Source: an uncultured Alphaproteobacteria bacterium (lineage in GTDB: Bacteria; Pseudomonadota; Alphaproteobacteria; Micropepsales; Micropepsaceae). From it: a DNA stretch of 47,392 nucleotides. The notes below the pieces were generated by a model. It was given only the letters and a program-made list of their open reading frames with translations, had not been told where the DNA came from and made no database searches. How positions within the stretch are numbered: the stretch's first letter is position 1; each line of letters starts with the position of its first letter. A program made the position numbers and the translations under genes. Below, piece by piece: positions 8,822 to 16,388 of this stretch. The stretch covers positions 1-47,392 of the forward strand of contig CAIOYY010000096.1 of assembly GCA_903862715.1 (NCBI GenBank), in the 5' to 3' direction.

Positions 8822-9213
8822 ATTTCTGCAATTTGGGATTTCGGATGGGAACCCGTATCCGCTGAAATTCTAACGTTTCCTACACAATACCACCAGAACG
8901 TGCGTGTATCGGCGCACGCCTGCACGTCACGCAGCCTCTGGTTGTCATGGGTCAAACCGCCGCGCGCATTTCGCGTACAATTCTCGGTGGTTCACAGTCT
9001 CGTCGCTTGATTCATTCGCCAACGCGGCTCAGAAGGCCGGTGTTGCTTTGCAGGACCGGCTTCATGCCACAGCGCCTGTTTCGCAACGCCAGACCGAATA
9101 CGCGGAGGAGCGCAAGAGGTCGACGGCCCATGATTTCCGGGCCGCGATGACTCATGCGCGGGTGCGTTCCCGATCTGGAATTAACGGATAAACGCCACCC
9201 AAGGGAGTACTCT
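8822..9213. other. intergenic region without a supported gene
   Basis: The 392 bp hold no frame with both a ribosome site and protein-like composition; a 67-codon frame at 8947-9150 is Arg-rich and lacks support. A small hairpin near 9043-9065 (GGCCGGTG...GACCGGCTT) is present. The last 60 bp should carry the fasciclin gene promoter. Confidence 0.5.
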
Positions 9214-9699
9214 ATGCGCATCGTCACTCTTCTCGCCGCCGCCGCCACTGCGGTTGTCATGTCGGTTTCCGCGTCGCAGGCGCAGGACATCATCGAGGCA
9301 GCATCCGCCAATCCGGATCTCAGCACCTTCGTTCAGGCTGTCGAAGCGGCCGGTCTTACCGAAACCCTGAAAGGCGAAGGCCCCTTCACCGTTTTCGCGC
9401 CGAACAACGCGGCCTTCGAAGCGCTGGGCAACGGCGTCGCCGATCGCCTGATGGGCAATCAGGCACAGCTCGCCGAAATCCTCGGCATGCAGATCCTTAC
9501 GGGCGAATATATGAGCGCCGACCTGCAGGGCCGCAATGGCCGCTACGAAACGCTCAATGGCGACCGCGTTCAGGTCAATTCCATGGGCCGCGGCAATAAC
9601 GGCAATGGCGCCATCGCCATCGACGGCAACCGAGTGGTCGGTCCCGACGTCGACGCGACCAATGGCGTGCTTCACGTCACCGAAGGCGTCGTTCACTAA
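9214..9699 (+). CDS. secreted fasciclin (FAS1) domain protein
   Basis: A 161-aa exported adhesion-type protein. The signal peptide (1-23) ends ASQA|QD. One FAS1 domain fills the rest: the H1-like motif GPFTVFAPNNAAF at 56-68 and the C-terminal NGVLHVTEGVVH matching the second conserved motif. FAS1 domains are small lectin- or surface-binding modules found in cell-surface proteins. ATG 9214 is preceded by AAGGGAG at good distance. A strong terminator hairpin lies just after it but has its T-tract on the other strand. Confidence 0.9.
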   Translation: MRIVTLLAAAATAVVMSVSASQAQDIIEAASANPDLSTFVQAVEAAGLTETLKGEGPFTVFAPNNAAFEALGNGVADRLMGNQAQLAEILGMQILTGEYMSADLQGRNGRYETLNGDRVQVNSMGRGNNGNGAIAIDGNRVVGPDVDATNGVLHVTEGVVH

Positions 9700-9718
9700 C
9701 GCCTCCATCGTTTACGGG

Positions 9719-9761
9719 AAAACGGCCGGCAAGGCCCGGAACACATCCGGGCTTTCCGGCC
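9719..9761 (-). terminator. terminator of the TPR lipoprotein gene
   Basis: On the minus strand a stem of about 15 bp with one bulge (GGCCGG...AGCCCGG, loop ATGTGTT, then CCGGGCCTT...CCGGCC) is followed by GTTTTCCC. It lies 32 bp beyond the stop codon at 9793 and may also close the convergent fasciclin transcript. Confidence 0.68.
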
Positions 9762-9792
9762 GCCGTAAAGCGCAACACCCCGACAAGAATTT

Positions 9793-10884
9793 CTAAGGCT
9801 GGGCCGTGCCGGTGCGCTGCGCGCGCAACAATTCGGCAGCCTGCGCGCGATTGATTGCGGAATCTCTGTGATCGGGATTGAGCTCCAATGCCCGGTCCCA
9901 ATGTCCGATGGCGCCGGCAAGATCGTTGGCATCGAACGCTTCCACGCCTTCACGGTATTCCAGATCGACCACGTCACGACGCGCCGCATCGCGCATGGCG
10001 CGCGCCGCCGTGCTTCCCGGCGTAAGACGTATCGCAAGATCAAGCATTTCGAGCGCTTCGCGCGGCTGGTTGGCATCGAGGTAAAGCTGGCCTGCGCGCA
10101 GGGCCTGCGCCCCCGCATGGAGCGCATTGGCGTTCTGCAATTCGCGCGCATTGCTTGCATAGGCCGACGCCAGCAATGCGGCATCGCTGCCCCTCGGCAT
10201 GATGCCTTTCGATTCGGCCTCGCGGATGGCGGCGCCGAAACGGTTGGCGGCGATCATTTGTTTGACATCCAGCCAGGCGATATCCGCTTCGCTGAGGCCC
10301 GCATTGGGCGCGGCGCTCGCAGCTGGCGGGGGCGGTGTCGCCGCGTGTTGCGCTTCGGCGGCCTGCGCGGCAAGCGCGCCCGGCGTCGCAGGTATCTTGA
10401 TCGATTGTCCGACGACGACGTGCGAAGGCACCGCAATACCGTTGTAGCGGGCGAGACCATAGAAGCCGATCACTTCGCCCAGATATTTCCCCGACAGCGA
10501 GGACAGCGATTCCGCCGCCGGAAGCTGGACCGTGAAATATTCGGCGGGAAACAGAACCTCCATCGGCGCATCGACCTGAAACAGCAGACGCTGTGCCACG
10601 GCGCTTTCAGGCATCACGGCAAGATAGGCTTCCAGTTCCACTTTCGCCTGCGCCGCGTTTCCTTCTTCCAGAAGCGCGATAGCGTGGCTCAGGCGCTGCG
10701 CATCTGTCAGCCCCGGTGTCGGAACGAGCGGCGGTTTCGGAAGCGGGACAATTGTATCATCGACGGCGACCGCCGGTGGCGGGGGCGGCGGCGTGGGTTC
10801 TGTGCGGTTGAAGACCGCACAGCCCGACAGCGCGACGGCGCCCAGCAAACATATCAACGCCGGACGCAGCTCGCCCGAACGCAT
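9793..10884 (-). CDS. lipoprotein with LysM-like segment and TPR repeats
   Basis: A 363-aa envelope lipoprotein (lipobox LSGC, Cys22) followed by a Pro-rich linker of about 30 residues. A helical TPR-like segment (DAQRLSHAIALLEEGNAAQAKVELE region), a LysM-like module (FTVQLPAAESLSSLS ... VVVGQSIKIP) that could bind peptidoglycan, an Ala/Pro linker, and a C-terminal helical repeat array with at least two TPRs (AALLASAYAS..., GVEAFDANDLAGAIGHWDRAL) follow in order. It is likely a periplasmic scaffold. The start is uncertain: ATG 10884 gives the best signal peptide, 10896 and 10926 are alternatives, and the frame is open to 10989. Monocistronic. Confidence 0.75.
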   Translation of the reverse strand: MRSGELRPALICLLGAVALSGCAVFNRTEPTPPPPPPAVAVDDTIVPLPKPPLVPTPGLTDAQRLSHAIALLEEGNAAQAKVELEAYLAVMPESAVAQRLLFQVDAPMEVLFPAEYFTVQLPAAESLSSLSGKYLGEVIGFYGLARYNGIAVPSHVVVGQSIKIPATPGALAAQAAEAQHAATPPPPAASAAPNAGLSEADIAWLDVKQMIAANRFGAAIREAESKGIMPRGSDAALLASAYASNARELQNANALHAGAQALRAGQLYLDANQPREALEMLDLAIRLTPGSTAARAMRDAARRDVVDLEYREGVEAFDANDLAGAIGHWDRALELNPDHRDSAINRAQAAELLRAQRTGTAQP

Positions 10885-11160
10885 GATGCCGGCCATCCTT
10901 GCCAAATGTACCCGGCTCGATGTCATACTGCCCCGCGGAAATGCTGTCTTATCTTGTACAACTCGCATGTAAGCGCAAGCCTTACACAAAGGTAGGGCTT
11001 GGAAGCATTAAACTTGTATCAAAAGCCTGTGCCTCGAAGGCGGACCATGTGCGAGTGGGTCGCGGCGCGCGCGGCGACGCCCGGGCCCGCCCCACGCTGA
11101 ACAGCGAGGGAAGCAGCCATCCCCTTCGGATGACCGCCTACTTGAGCCCGCTTCGGTTGC

Positions 11161-11364
11161 CTATTCGTCGAGAACGAATGTCACCATCATGTTCACGCGA
11201 TATTCGGTGATGACGCCTTTCTTCACCGCGACCTTCTGTTCCTTGATCCACGCGCCTTCAACATTGCGCAGGGTTTTGGAAGCGCGTGAGATGCCGTTCT
11301 TGATGGCTTCCTCGAAACTCTTTTTCGACGATGACGAAATTTCCGTAACGCGTGCGACGCTCAT
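11161..11364 (-). CDS. dodecin family flavin-binding protein
   Basis: A 67-aa protein matching the dodecin fold: a short beta strand (SVARVTEISSSS), a long helix (FEEAIKNGISRASKTLRNV) and two strands (GAWIKEQKVAVKKG, EYRVNMMVTFVLDE). Dodecins form dodecamers that store or buffer FMN/riboflavin. Length is typical. GGGAGGA precedes the ATG. It stands between larger unrelated genes. Confidence 0.93.
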   Translation of the reverse strand: MSVARVTEISSSSKKSFEEAIKNGISRASKTLRNVEGAWIKEQKVAVKKGVITEYRVNMMVTFVLDE

Positions 11365-11496
11365 ATAGTCCTCCCAATGGTGGCTTGTGGTACGAGCTTA
11401 CTCTGGACCGCGCCCGAACGCACCCCTGCTACTTTCGGGGCAATAGACATTGAAATCGCGACTGCCTATCAATGCGTCCCTATCTGGGAGAAAAGA

Positions 11497-12147
11497 ATGA
11501 GCACTCCATCCGGCATCACGACATCGTTTGGCGCAATAGTTTTCGCTATTGCAGCAACCCTCACCCTTCCCGTTTGCGCGCAGACCGTCATCGACGAATG
11601 GACAGCGGTCGCTGCGCCCGAGGCACCGGTTCTCTCGAGCGCTGCCCCGGATGTCGCAACGACGGCTCTCCTCGTCATGGATTTCAACGCCCGCACCTGC
11701 ACGCCCGAAATGCGTGTGCGCTGCCATGCGATCATTCCCGCTGTCGCAAATCTCATCGCGCATGCGCGCGCTTCGGGAATGAAGATCATCTACACGCATG
11801 GCCCGAACATGCAGGCCGACCAGTTCGTGACCGCTCTCGCGCCCCAAGGCGATGAACCGATCTACCAGCGCCCCTTCAACAAATTCTACGGCAGCGATCT
11901 CGAAGCGGATCTTCGTGCCGCCGGAATCGAAACGCTGATCCTCACCAGCACGGCGGGCGTCGGCGCAGTGTTCGCCACGGGCGCGGGCGCGGCGGAACGC
12001 GGATTTAACATCATCGTGCCGGTCGATGGCCTCGCCTCCGATACCGCCTATGAAGATCAATTCGCGGTCTGGTATCTGGGCACATCGAATACGTTTCGCG
12101 GAAAAAGCATTCTCACGCGCAGCGACATGATAACGTTCCCGCAATAA
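11497..12147 (+). CDS. exported isochorismatase-like protein without the catalytic cysteine
   Basis: A 216-aa cysteine-hydrolase (isochorismatase) superfamily protein with a signal peptide to about residue 28 (PVCA|QT). The family triad would be Asp, Lys and Cys. Asp62 (LLVMDF) and Lys129 (RPFNKF) are present, but the Cys position in the T-x(2)-G-V-G-A-V segment is Ala157, so classical nucleophilic hydrolysis is not expected. Relatives with an AxGA motif at this place are known as a recurrent subgroup without assigned reaction. Start at ATG 11497 after GGGAG; the frame is open to 11377 but those residues do not form a signal peptide. Confidence 0.78.
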   Translation: MSTPSGITTSFGAIVFAIAATLTLPVCAQTVIDEWTAVAAPEAPVLSSAAPDVATTALLVMDFNARTCTPEMRVRCHAIIPAVANLIAHARASGMKIIYTHGPNMQADQFVTALAPQGDEPIYQRPFNKFYGSDLEADLRAAGIETLILTSTAGVGAVFATGAGAAERGFNIIVPVDGLASDTAYEDQFAVWYLGTSNTFRGKSILTRSDMITFPQ

Positions 12148-12234
12148 TCCGCCCGTTTCGCTTGGCGCCTTATCAGGAACAGCACTCCTTTGCCGCGCGT
12201 TGTTACCTCACGCGCAACAAGGGAGGACGACCCG

Positions 12235-12342
12235 ATGGCCCAATGTGATGTAGACGTGCTGGACGTAACACCGCGGGCTGATTTCGAACGGTCCGAAACC
12301 TTGCCTGTTGCCGCGCAGCAAAGCTCTGCCGTTGGGCAATAG
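12235..12342 (+). CDS. possible small protein, 35 aa
   Basis: A 35-codon frame starts with ATG after a strong AAGGGAGGA ribosome site seven bases away. The product is acidic, with no membrane segment, and begins MAQCDVDVLD; one Cys at position 4. It ends 93 bp before the next gene. The ribosome site is the main support; no homologue is known to me. It could equally be a leader peptide. Confidence 0.4.
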   Translation: MAQCDVDVLDVTPRADFERSETLPVAAQQSSAVGQ

Positions 12343-12435
12343 TGAAGTTCATGATTTCGGGAACGTTCTGACGAAACCCACGTTGTTTCGTTCAGCGCGG
12401 ATTTGTTACTCGCGCTCCAAAAGGGAGAAAGCCTT

Positions 12436-12741
12436 ATGAAATTTTCGTATAGGACCACCGCCCTCGCGCTCGCCGCCGCAGCGTCTCTTTCGCTTGCAGC
12501 CTGCGGCACTTCCACTACCGACCGCGCCGCATCGGGCGGTTTGCTGGGTGCCGGTGCGGGTGCCCTGGTCGGTTCGCTTTCGGGCGATGCCGGCGCGGGC
12601 GCTGTGATCGGCGGCGTGGCAGGCGCAGCCGCTGGTGCGTTGACCGATCCGTGTGCCGTCAATCTCGGCGATCCGGTATGGGCCGACCAGCGCGCAACCC
12701 GCCAAGACTATTACTACCGCTGCGGTCATTACCCGCCATAA
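12436..12741 (+). CDS. glycine-zipper lipoprotein, 101 aa
   Basis: A small lipoprotein (lipobox LAAC, Cys23). Residues 34-74 are a Gly/Ala-rich zipper (GGLLGAGAGALVG, GAVIGGVAGAAAGAL) typical of outer-membrane glycine-zipper proteins that pack helices in or at the membrane; the C-terminus has two Cys and a YYYRCGHYPP tail. ATG 12436 follows AAGGGAGAAA. A strong terminator follows at 12769. Role unknown; may stabilise the outer envelope. Confidence 0.82.
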   Translation: MKFSYRTTALALAAAASLSLAACGTSTTDRAASGGLLGAGAGALVGSLSGDAGAGAVIGGVAGAAAGALTDPCAVNLGDPVWADQRATRQDYYYRCGHYPP

Positions 12742-12768
12742 ATCGGCCGGCCTTTCCTACTGATGCAC

Positions 12769-12806
12769 CGCCCTCGCGTGAACGCCACGCGAGGGCGTTT
12801 TCTTTT
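12769..12806 (+). terminator. Rho-independent terminator
   Basis: An 11-bp perfect stem CGCCCTCGCGT/ACGCGAGGGCG with a 7-nt loop is followed by TTTTCTTTT. It ends the glycine-zipper lipoprotein transcript. Confidence 0.93.
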
Positions 12807-12989
12807 GCGGGCGCCCATCGCTTTTGAACCGTCTCTGCGGTCTCGCTTTTCGGAAAATTTTCCAAGCGTGTGGGATTGGATGCGGCGGTTGCGCACGCAC
12901 CAACCTTTCTTGGCCGGAATCGTGGTGATATCGTCCACGCCACCACGATATAGCCGGACAGGGCGCGAACGCGCCGGGGGGAGCTTCCA

Positions 12990-14285
12990 TTGAGTATGAG
13001 ATCTGCACGTAATTTCCTGTTGGTGAGCGCTGCCGCGCTCGCCCTTGGCGCCTGTTCCGAAGCCGAAACCCCGACCCTTGCCGAAGCGCCGCCCGCCGAA
13101 ACCACTGCGGCGGAAGCGCCCGCACCCGCCGAGGAAGCGGCACCGCGGATGATTGAGGGCGGCCCTCTGATGATCGCCGAACAGGGTTATTTCTATGTCG
13201 GCGGCGAATACACCGACATTCCGACCGCGCCGAACATGCAGCCGGTCGAAACCGACGGCAGCCTCGAACAACCGGGCAGCACCCGCTATTTCGGCCAGAT
13301 GTATGTCGAATATCAGCTGCCGGCGGGCGAGCAGCAGGCCTATCCCATCGTGCTCGTACATGGCGGCAGCCGCACCGGCGCCGATTACATCATGACCCCC
13401 GATGGCCGCCCCGGCTGGCGCGATTTCTTCCTGCGCCGCGGCTATCCGGTCTACATCGTTGATCAGGTGGCGCGTGGCCGCTCGCCTTATATCGACAACA
13501 TCTATGGTGAGCAGCGCTACCAGACCTATGATTTCGTGCAGCAGCGCTTCGCGGCCAGCGAAGAATACAAATTATGGCCGCAGGCCGAATTGCATAATCG
13601 CTGGCCTGGCACCGCCAAACCCGGCGATCCCGCCTTCGACAATTATTATGCGGGCGGCACCGGCTCGATGGCCAACCGCGAAATGCAGACGCAGATGAAC
13701 ATCGACGCGCTGGCGGCCCTGCTCGATCGCATCGGGCCCGCCATCGTCGTCGTGCATTCGCAATCGGGCGCCTATGGCTGGCCGCTCGTTCAGGCGCGGC
13801 CCGATCTGGTGAAGGCGCTGATTGCCCTTGAGCCTTCAGGACCGCCCGTGCGCAACGTGAATTTCCGTGGCGCGCCGAACTGGTTCGAAGACGCCGAAGG
13901 CATCAAACCCTGGGGCCTCACCATTACGCCGATGACCTATGAGCCGGCGCTCACCTCACCCGACGATCTGCAATTCGTGCAGGAAGAGGTGGCGGACGAT
14001 CCGGAGAAGGTGCGCTGCTGGCTGCAGGGCGATGCGCCGCGTCAACTGCCGGGCTTCGAGAATTCGCCGATCCTGATCGTCGAATCCGAGTCCTCGTTCT
14101 ATGCGCCCTATAATCAGTGCACCGTGAAATATCTCGAACAGGCGGGGGTACACCCAACCTATGTGCGCACCCAGGATGTCGGCTTTCCCGGCGGCGGGCA
14201 TATGTTCATGGTCGAACTCGACAGCGAGGCGGTCGCGCAACTGATGCAGAACTGGCTCGTGGAAACCATCGACGGCATCGAATAG
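12990..14285 (+). CDS. alpha/beta-hydrolase lipoprotein (esterase-like)
   Basis: A 431-aa lipoprotein (lipobox LGAC, Cys22) with an Ala/Pro/Glu linker to about residue 50, then an alpha/beta-hydrolase domain: PIVLVHGGSRTG near 115 (oxyanion loop), the nucleophile elbow V-H-S257-Q-S-G where both usual flanking Gly are altered, an acid in ILIVESESS, and His404 in GGGHMFM. It should hydrolyse esters or similar bonds at the outer membrane or periplasm; substrate unknown. The start is TTG 12990 (GGGGGAG seven bases before) or ATG 12996; length fits either. Confidence 0.85.
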   Translation: MSMRSARNFLLVSAAALALGACSEAETPTLAEAPPAETTAAEAPAPAEEAAPRMIEGGPLMIAEQGYFYVGGEYTDIPTAPNMQPVETDGSLEQPGSTRYFGQMYVEYQLPAGEQQAYPIVLVHGGSRTGADYIMTPDGRPGWRDFFLRRGYPVYIVDQVARGRSPYIDNIYGEQRYQTYDFVQQRFAASEEYKLWPQAELHNRWPGTAKPGDPAFDNYYAGGTGSMANREMQTQMNIDALAALLDRIGPAIVVVHSQSGAYGWPLVQARPDLVKALIALEPSGPPVRNVNFRGAPNWFEDAEGIKPWGLTITPMTYEPALTSPDDLQFVQEEVADDPEKVRCWLQGDAPRQLPGFENSPILIVESESSFYAPYNQCTVKYLEQAGVHPTYVRTQDVGFPGGGHMFMVELDSEAVAQLMQNWLVETIDGIE

Positions 14286-14297
14286 GCGTAAAATAAC

Positions 14298-14318
14298 GCC
14301 TCGCCTCCGTGGCGAGGC
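14298..14318. terminator. bidirectional terminator hairpin
   Basis: GCCTCGCC and GGCGAGGC form an 8-bp stem with loop TCCGT between two convergent genes. The minus-strand side continues with GTTATTTTA; the plus side with only TTAA. Confidence 0.65.
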
Positions 14319-14325
14319 TTAAGCG

Positions 14326-14847
14326 TCAGGGCGCGATGACCGGGCCCTGGCGCAGCGTACCGTCGCTCCCTACGGCCTGTTTCTGCTGCGGCGGCAAAAG
14401 GCCGTCCGGGGCAATGATCACCGGCTGGGGCGGCTGGGGCGCGGCATTGCTCTGCGCGGCCTGTGCGGCGTCGAAAAACCGGTCCAGGAGATCGCCGTAA
14501 CTGTCATTCGACGCCTCCATCTTGGCATAGCAGCTGTCCGCGGCGGCGCCCATGGCCGTCAGGGTCAACGCCTCCGGATTCGCGGCGATGGCCGCATTCC
14601 AGTCGAATGCGGGGTGGCGCGCTTCGACCCGGCCCCGGAAATAGGCCGACGAGAGAAGCGCGTTCAGATAGGCCTCGGTATCGTTGAAATCCATGGCGTA
14701 AAGATAGCCGTAAGCGCAGCGCATATCGGCAAGGGTTTCGGCATCGAGCACGGTATATGCTCCCTCCGCGGCGTGACCGCGTGTGAGCGCGGAAAGAACA
14801 AGACCGAGCGCCAACCCGGTACGCGCCACAGAAACACCCTTACGCAT
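14326..14847 (-). CDS. exported protein of unknown function
   Basis: A 173-aa exported protein: signal peptide MRKGVS... to about residue 25 (GHA|AE), then a mainly helical domain with two Cys (ADMRCAYGY, ADSCYAKM) and a low-complexity Gln/Ala/Pro tail from about residue 130. No known family recognised. Start at ATG 14847 after GGGGGAG with a short spacer; the frame is open to 14868. Ends 8 bp before a bidirectional hairpin. Confidence 0.68.
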   Translation of the reverse strand: MRKGVSVARTGLALGLVLSALTRGHAAEGAYTVLDAETLADMRCAYGYLYAMDFNDTEAYLNALLSSAYFRGRVEARHPAFDWNAAIAANPEALTLTAMGAAADSCYAKMEASNDSYGDLLDRFFDAAQAAQSNAAPQPPQPVIIAPDGLLPPQQKQAVGSDGTLRQGPVIAP

Positions 14848-15073
14848 ATTGCTCCCCCGATCGCCCACCCCTCCCGATCATGCCCGGTATTGGCCCGCGC
14901 GTCTGCCCGCTCGCCCGTTAACACCGGCGATGACGCGAAAAATCCTAAGAAAACGCCGACATTTTCTGAAACCGAACCTTGGCAAAAGGCGTTATAAAAG
15001 TAAGCTCGGAATTTTCTCCGGTGGGGACGCTTGGATCCGCTCCCTCTGCCACACGGATCTGGAGTCATTTGAA

Positions 15074-15289
15074 ATGAGATTTATTGCCTTGGGCGTTTGC
15101 GCCATTGTCCTGTCGGCCTGCTCTACCACCGCGCCCGTTTATATGCGCCATCCCCAGACGGGACAGACGGCGGTGTGCGGACCGTTCAATTCCGATCCTG
15201 TGACCGCAAGCGTGTCGGCGTCTCGCGAAGCGCGCTGCATCACCGACTATCAGCGCCAGGGTTACGAACGCGTCCCTCTCGGCGGATAA
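15074..15289 (+). CDS. small lipoprotein, 71 aa
   Basis: A 71-aa protein with a clear lipobox (LSAC, Cys16) and a short mature part containing two Cys (AVCGPF, ARCITDYQRQGYERV). The last motif, CxxDYQRQGY(E/V), is what I have seen in many tiny alphaproteobacterial lipoproteins of unknown role. ATG 15074 follows GGAG at nine bases; the frame upstream is open but lacks a signal peptide start. Confidence 0.76.
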   Translation: MRFIALGVCAIVLSACSTTAPVYMRHPQTGQTAVCGPFNSDPVTASVSASREARCITDYQRQGYERVPLGG

Positions 15290-15455
15290 GCCCACATACC
15301 CCGCTCTTCTGATCGCCGGATAACGCGCGAACACGGCGTTGCGCGTGCAATGCTGCACCGCCCACAACCATTTCTCTAGACATGGAGGCCCTAACCGCAC
15401 AACCTCGTGTAGGGGAACACCCGCCTGCTCGAACGAAACGTCGTGGGGTGGCTGT

Positions 15456-16208
15456 ATGGAAGCGGACTACGCTCTGGTTATGGGGGGCCTCGACGTTGCC
15501 AAGCGCAGCGTCGATCAGATCGTCGCGCTGATGCGCGTGATGTACGATTTCGTGCTTACGGCGAAGAACGAACGCTCCGTCTCGCCCTTGATGAGCTTTC
15601 TTTATCTCAATCTTTCGCAGACGCTTGAGCGCATTGGCGAGCTGAACGTCGCCTGCCGTAAAGGCTGCTCGCATTGCTGTCACAACTGGGTCGCCGCCTC
15701 GGCGCCGGAAGTAATCTACGCGCTGAAATATGCCGAAGCGGCGGGTCTGCCCGTACAGGACAATCTTTCCTCCACGCTCATGCTGACCGGCGGACGAAAT
15801 TCACAAACGCGAATTGGCATGCGCGCGCCCTGCCCCTTGCTCGATGGCGATGTCTGCGGTGTCTATGAGAACCGGCCGATTGTCTGCCGCACGCTGGTCT
15901 CCTTCGATGCCGGCATCTGCGAACGGTTTTATAGCCAGATCACGAAAGAACCCGTTCCCGCCTCCGCCGCTTATAACGCCATTCGCAATGTCTATGCGTT
16001 ATGCCTTGCGGGCGCGCTGAAGCGCGCAGGCCTTCCACCCTTCTTTTATGAATACAATGCCGCACTGAACAACATGGCGCAGGTGGACGACGCAGAAGCG
16101 GCGTGGCTGTCGGGCGAGGATATTCTCGAGGGTGTGATGCTTGATGACGGCGGCGACATGTTCTGCGAAGCCTGGAACCGCGACATTTACAAAAAGGCAT
16201 TTGGGTAG
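15456..16208 (+). CDS. YkgJ-type cysteine cluster protein
   Basis: A 250-aa cytoplasmic protein of the YkgJ/Fe-S or zinc cysteine-cluster family. Cys67, Cys71, Cys74 and Cys75 form CxxxCxxCC; then C126-P-L-L...C134-x-x-Y-x-x-R-P-x-x-C144-R and Cys155. This matches the CxxGCxxCC...CPxL...CxxYexRPxxCR pattern thought to bind a metal cluster. The physiological role of the family is not settled. Start ATG 15456 gives a clean alignment; the frame is open to 15339. Confidence 0.84.
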   Translation: MEADYALVMGGLDVAKRSVDQIVALMRVMYDFVLTAKNERSVSPLMSFLYLNLSQTLERIGELNVACRKGCSHCCHNWVAASAPEVIYALKYAEAAGLPVQDNLSSTLMLTGGRNSQTRIGMRAPCPLLDGDVCGVYENRPIVCRTLVSFDAGICERFYSQITKEPVPASAAYNAIRNVYALCLAGALKRAGLPPFFYEYNAALNNMAQVDDAEAAWLSGEDILEGVMLDDGGDMFCEAWNRDIYKKAFG

Positions 16209-16249
16209 GATGTGCCTCCCACGCAATTCATAAAACAGAAAACGATGCT

Positions 16250-16376
16250 GTCATTCCCGGCCGAGCATGGCATGCGCCGTGCGAGGGGAAGGGAACCCAG
16301 ATATCGAACATCGCGCAGGCCCCTTCACCTGGGTCCCCATCCCTCGCGGCATTTCATGCCGCTCGCCGGGGATGAC
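16250..16376. repeat. REP-like inverted repeat
   Basis: Two imperfect arms of about 50 bp in inverted orientation (16250-16300 and 16329-16376) that start GTCATTCCCGGCC/GTCATCCCCGGC and end GGGAACCCAG/GGGGACCCAG, separated by 28 bp. Such elements with a GTCATTCCCGG opening and ...ACCCAG end are dispersed in many alphaproteobacterial genomes. It lies between two convergent genes and could act as a terminator. Confidence 0.72.
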
Positions 16377-16388
16377 GGCGAATGGAGC

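Noticed and set aside
8947..9150. 67-codon frame in the gap before the fasciclin gene
   Set aside because: No ribosome site and an Arg/Pro-rich composition typical of non-coding GC-rich DNA.
9868..10995. 375-codon forward frame opposite the TPR lipoprotein gene
   Set aside because: Antisense shadow with Arg/His-rich composition; the minus strand gives a signal peptide, lipobox and TPRs.
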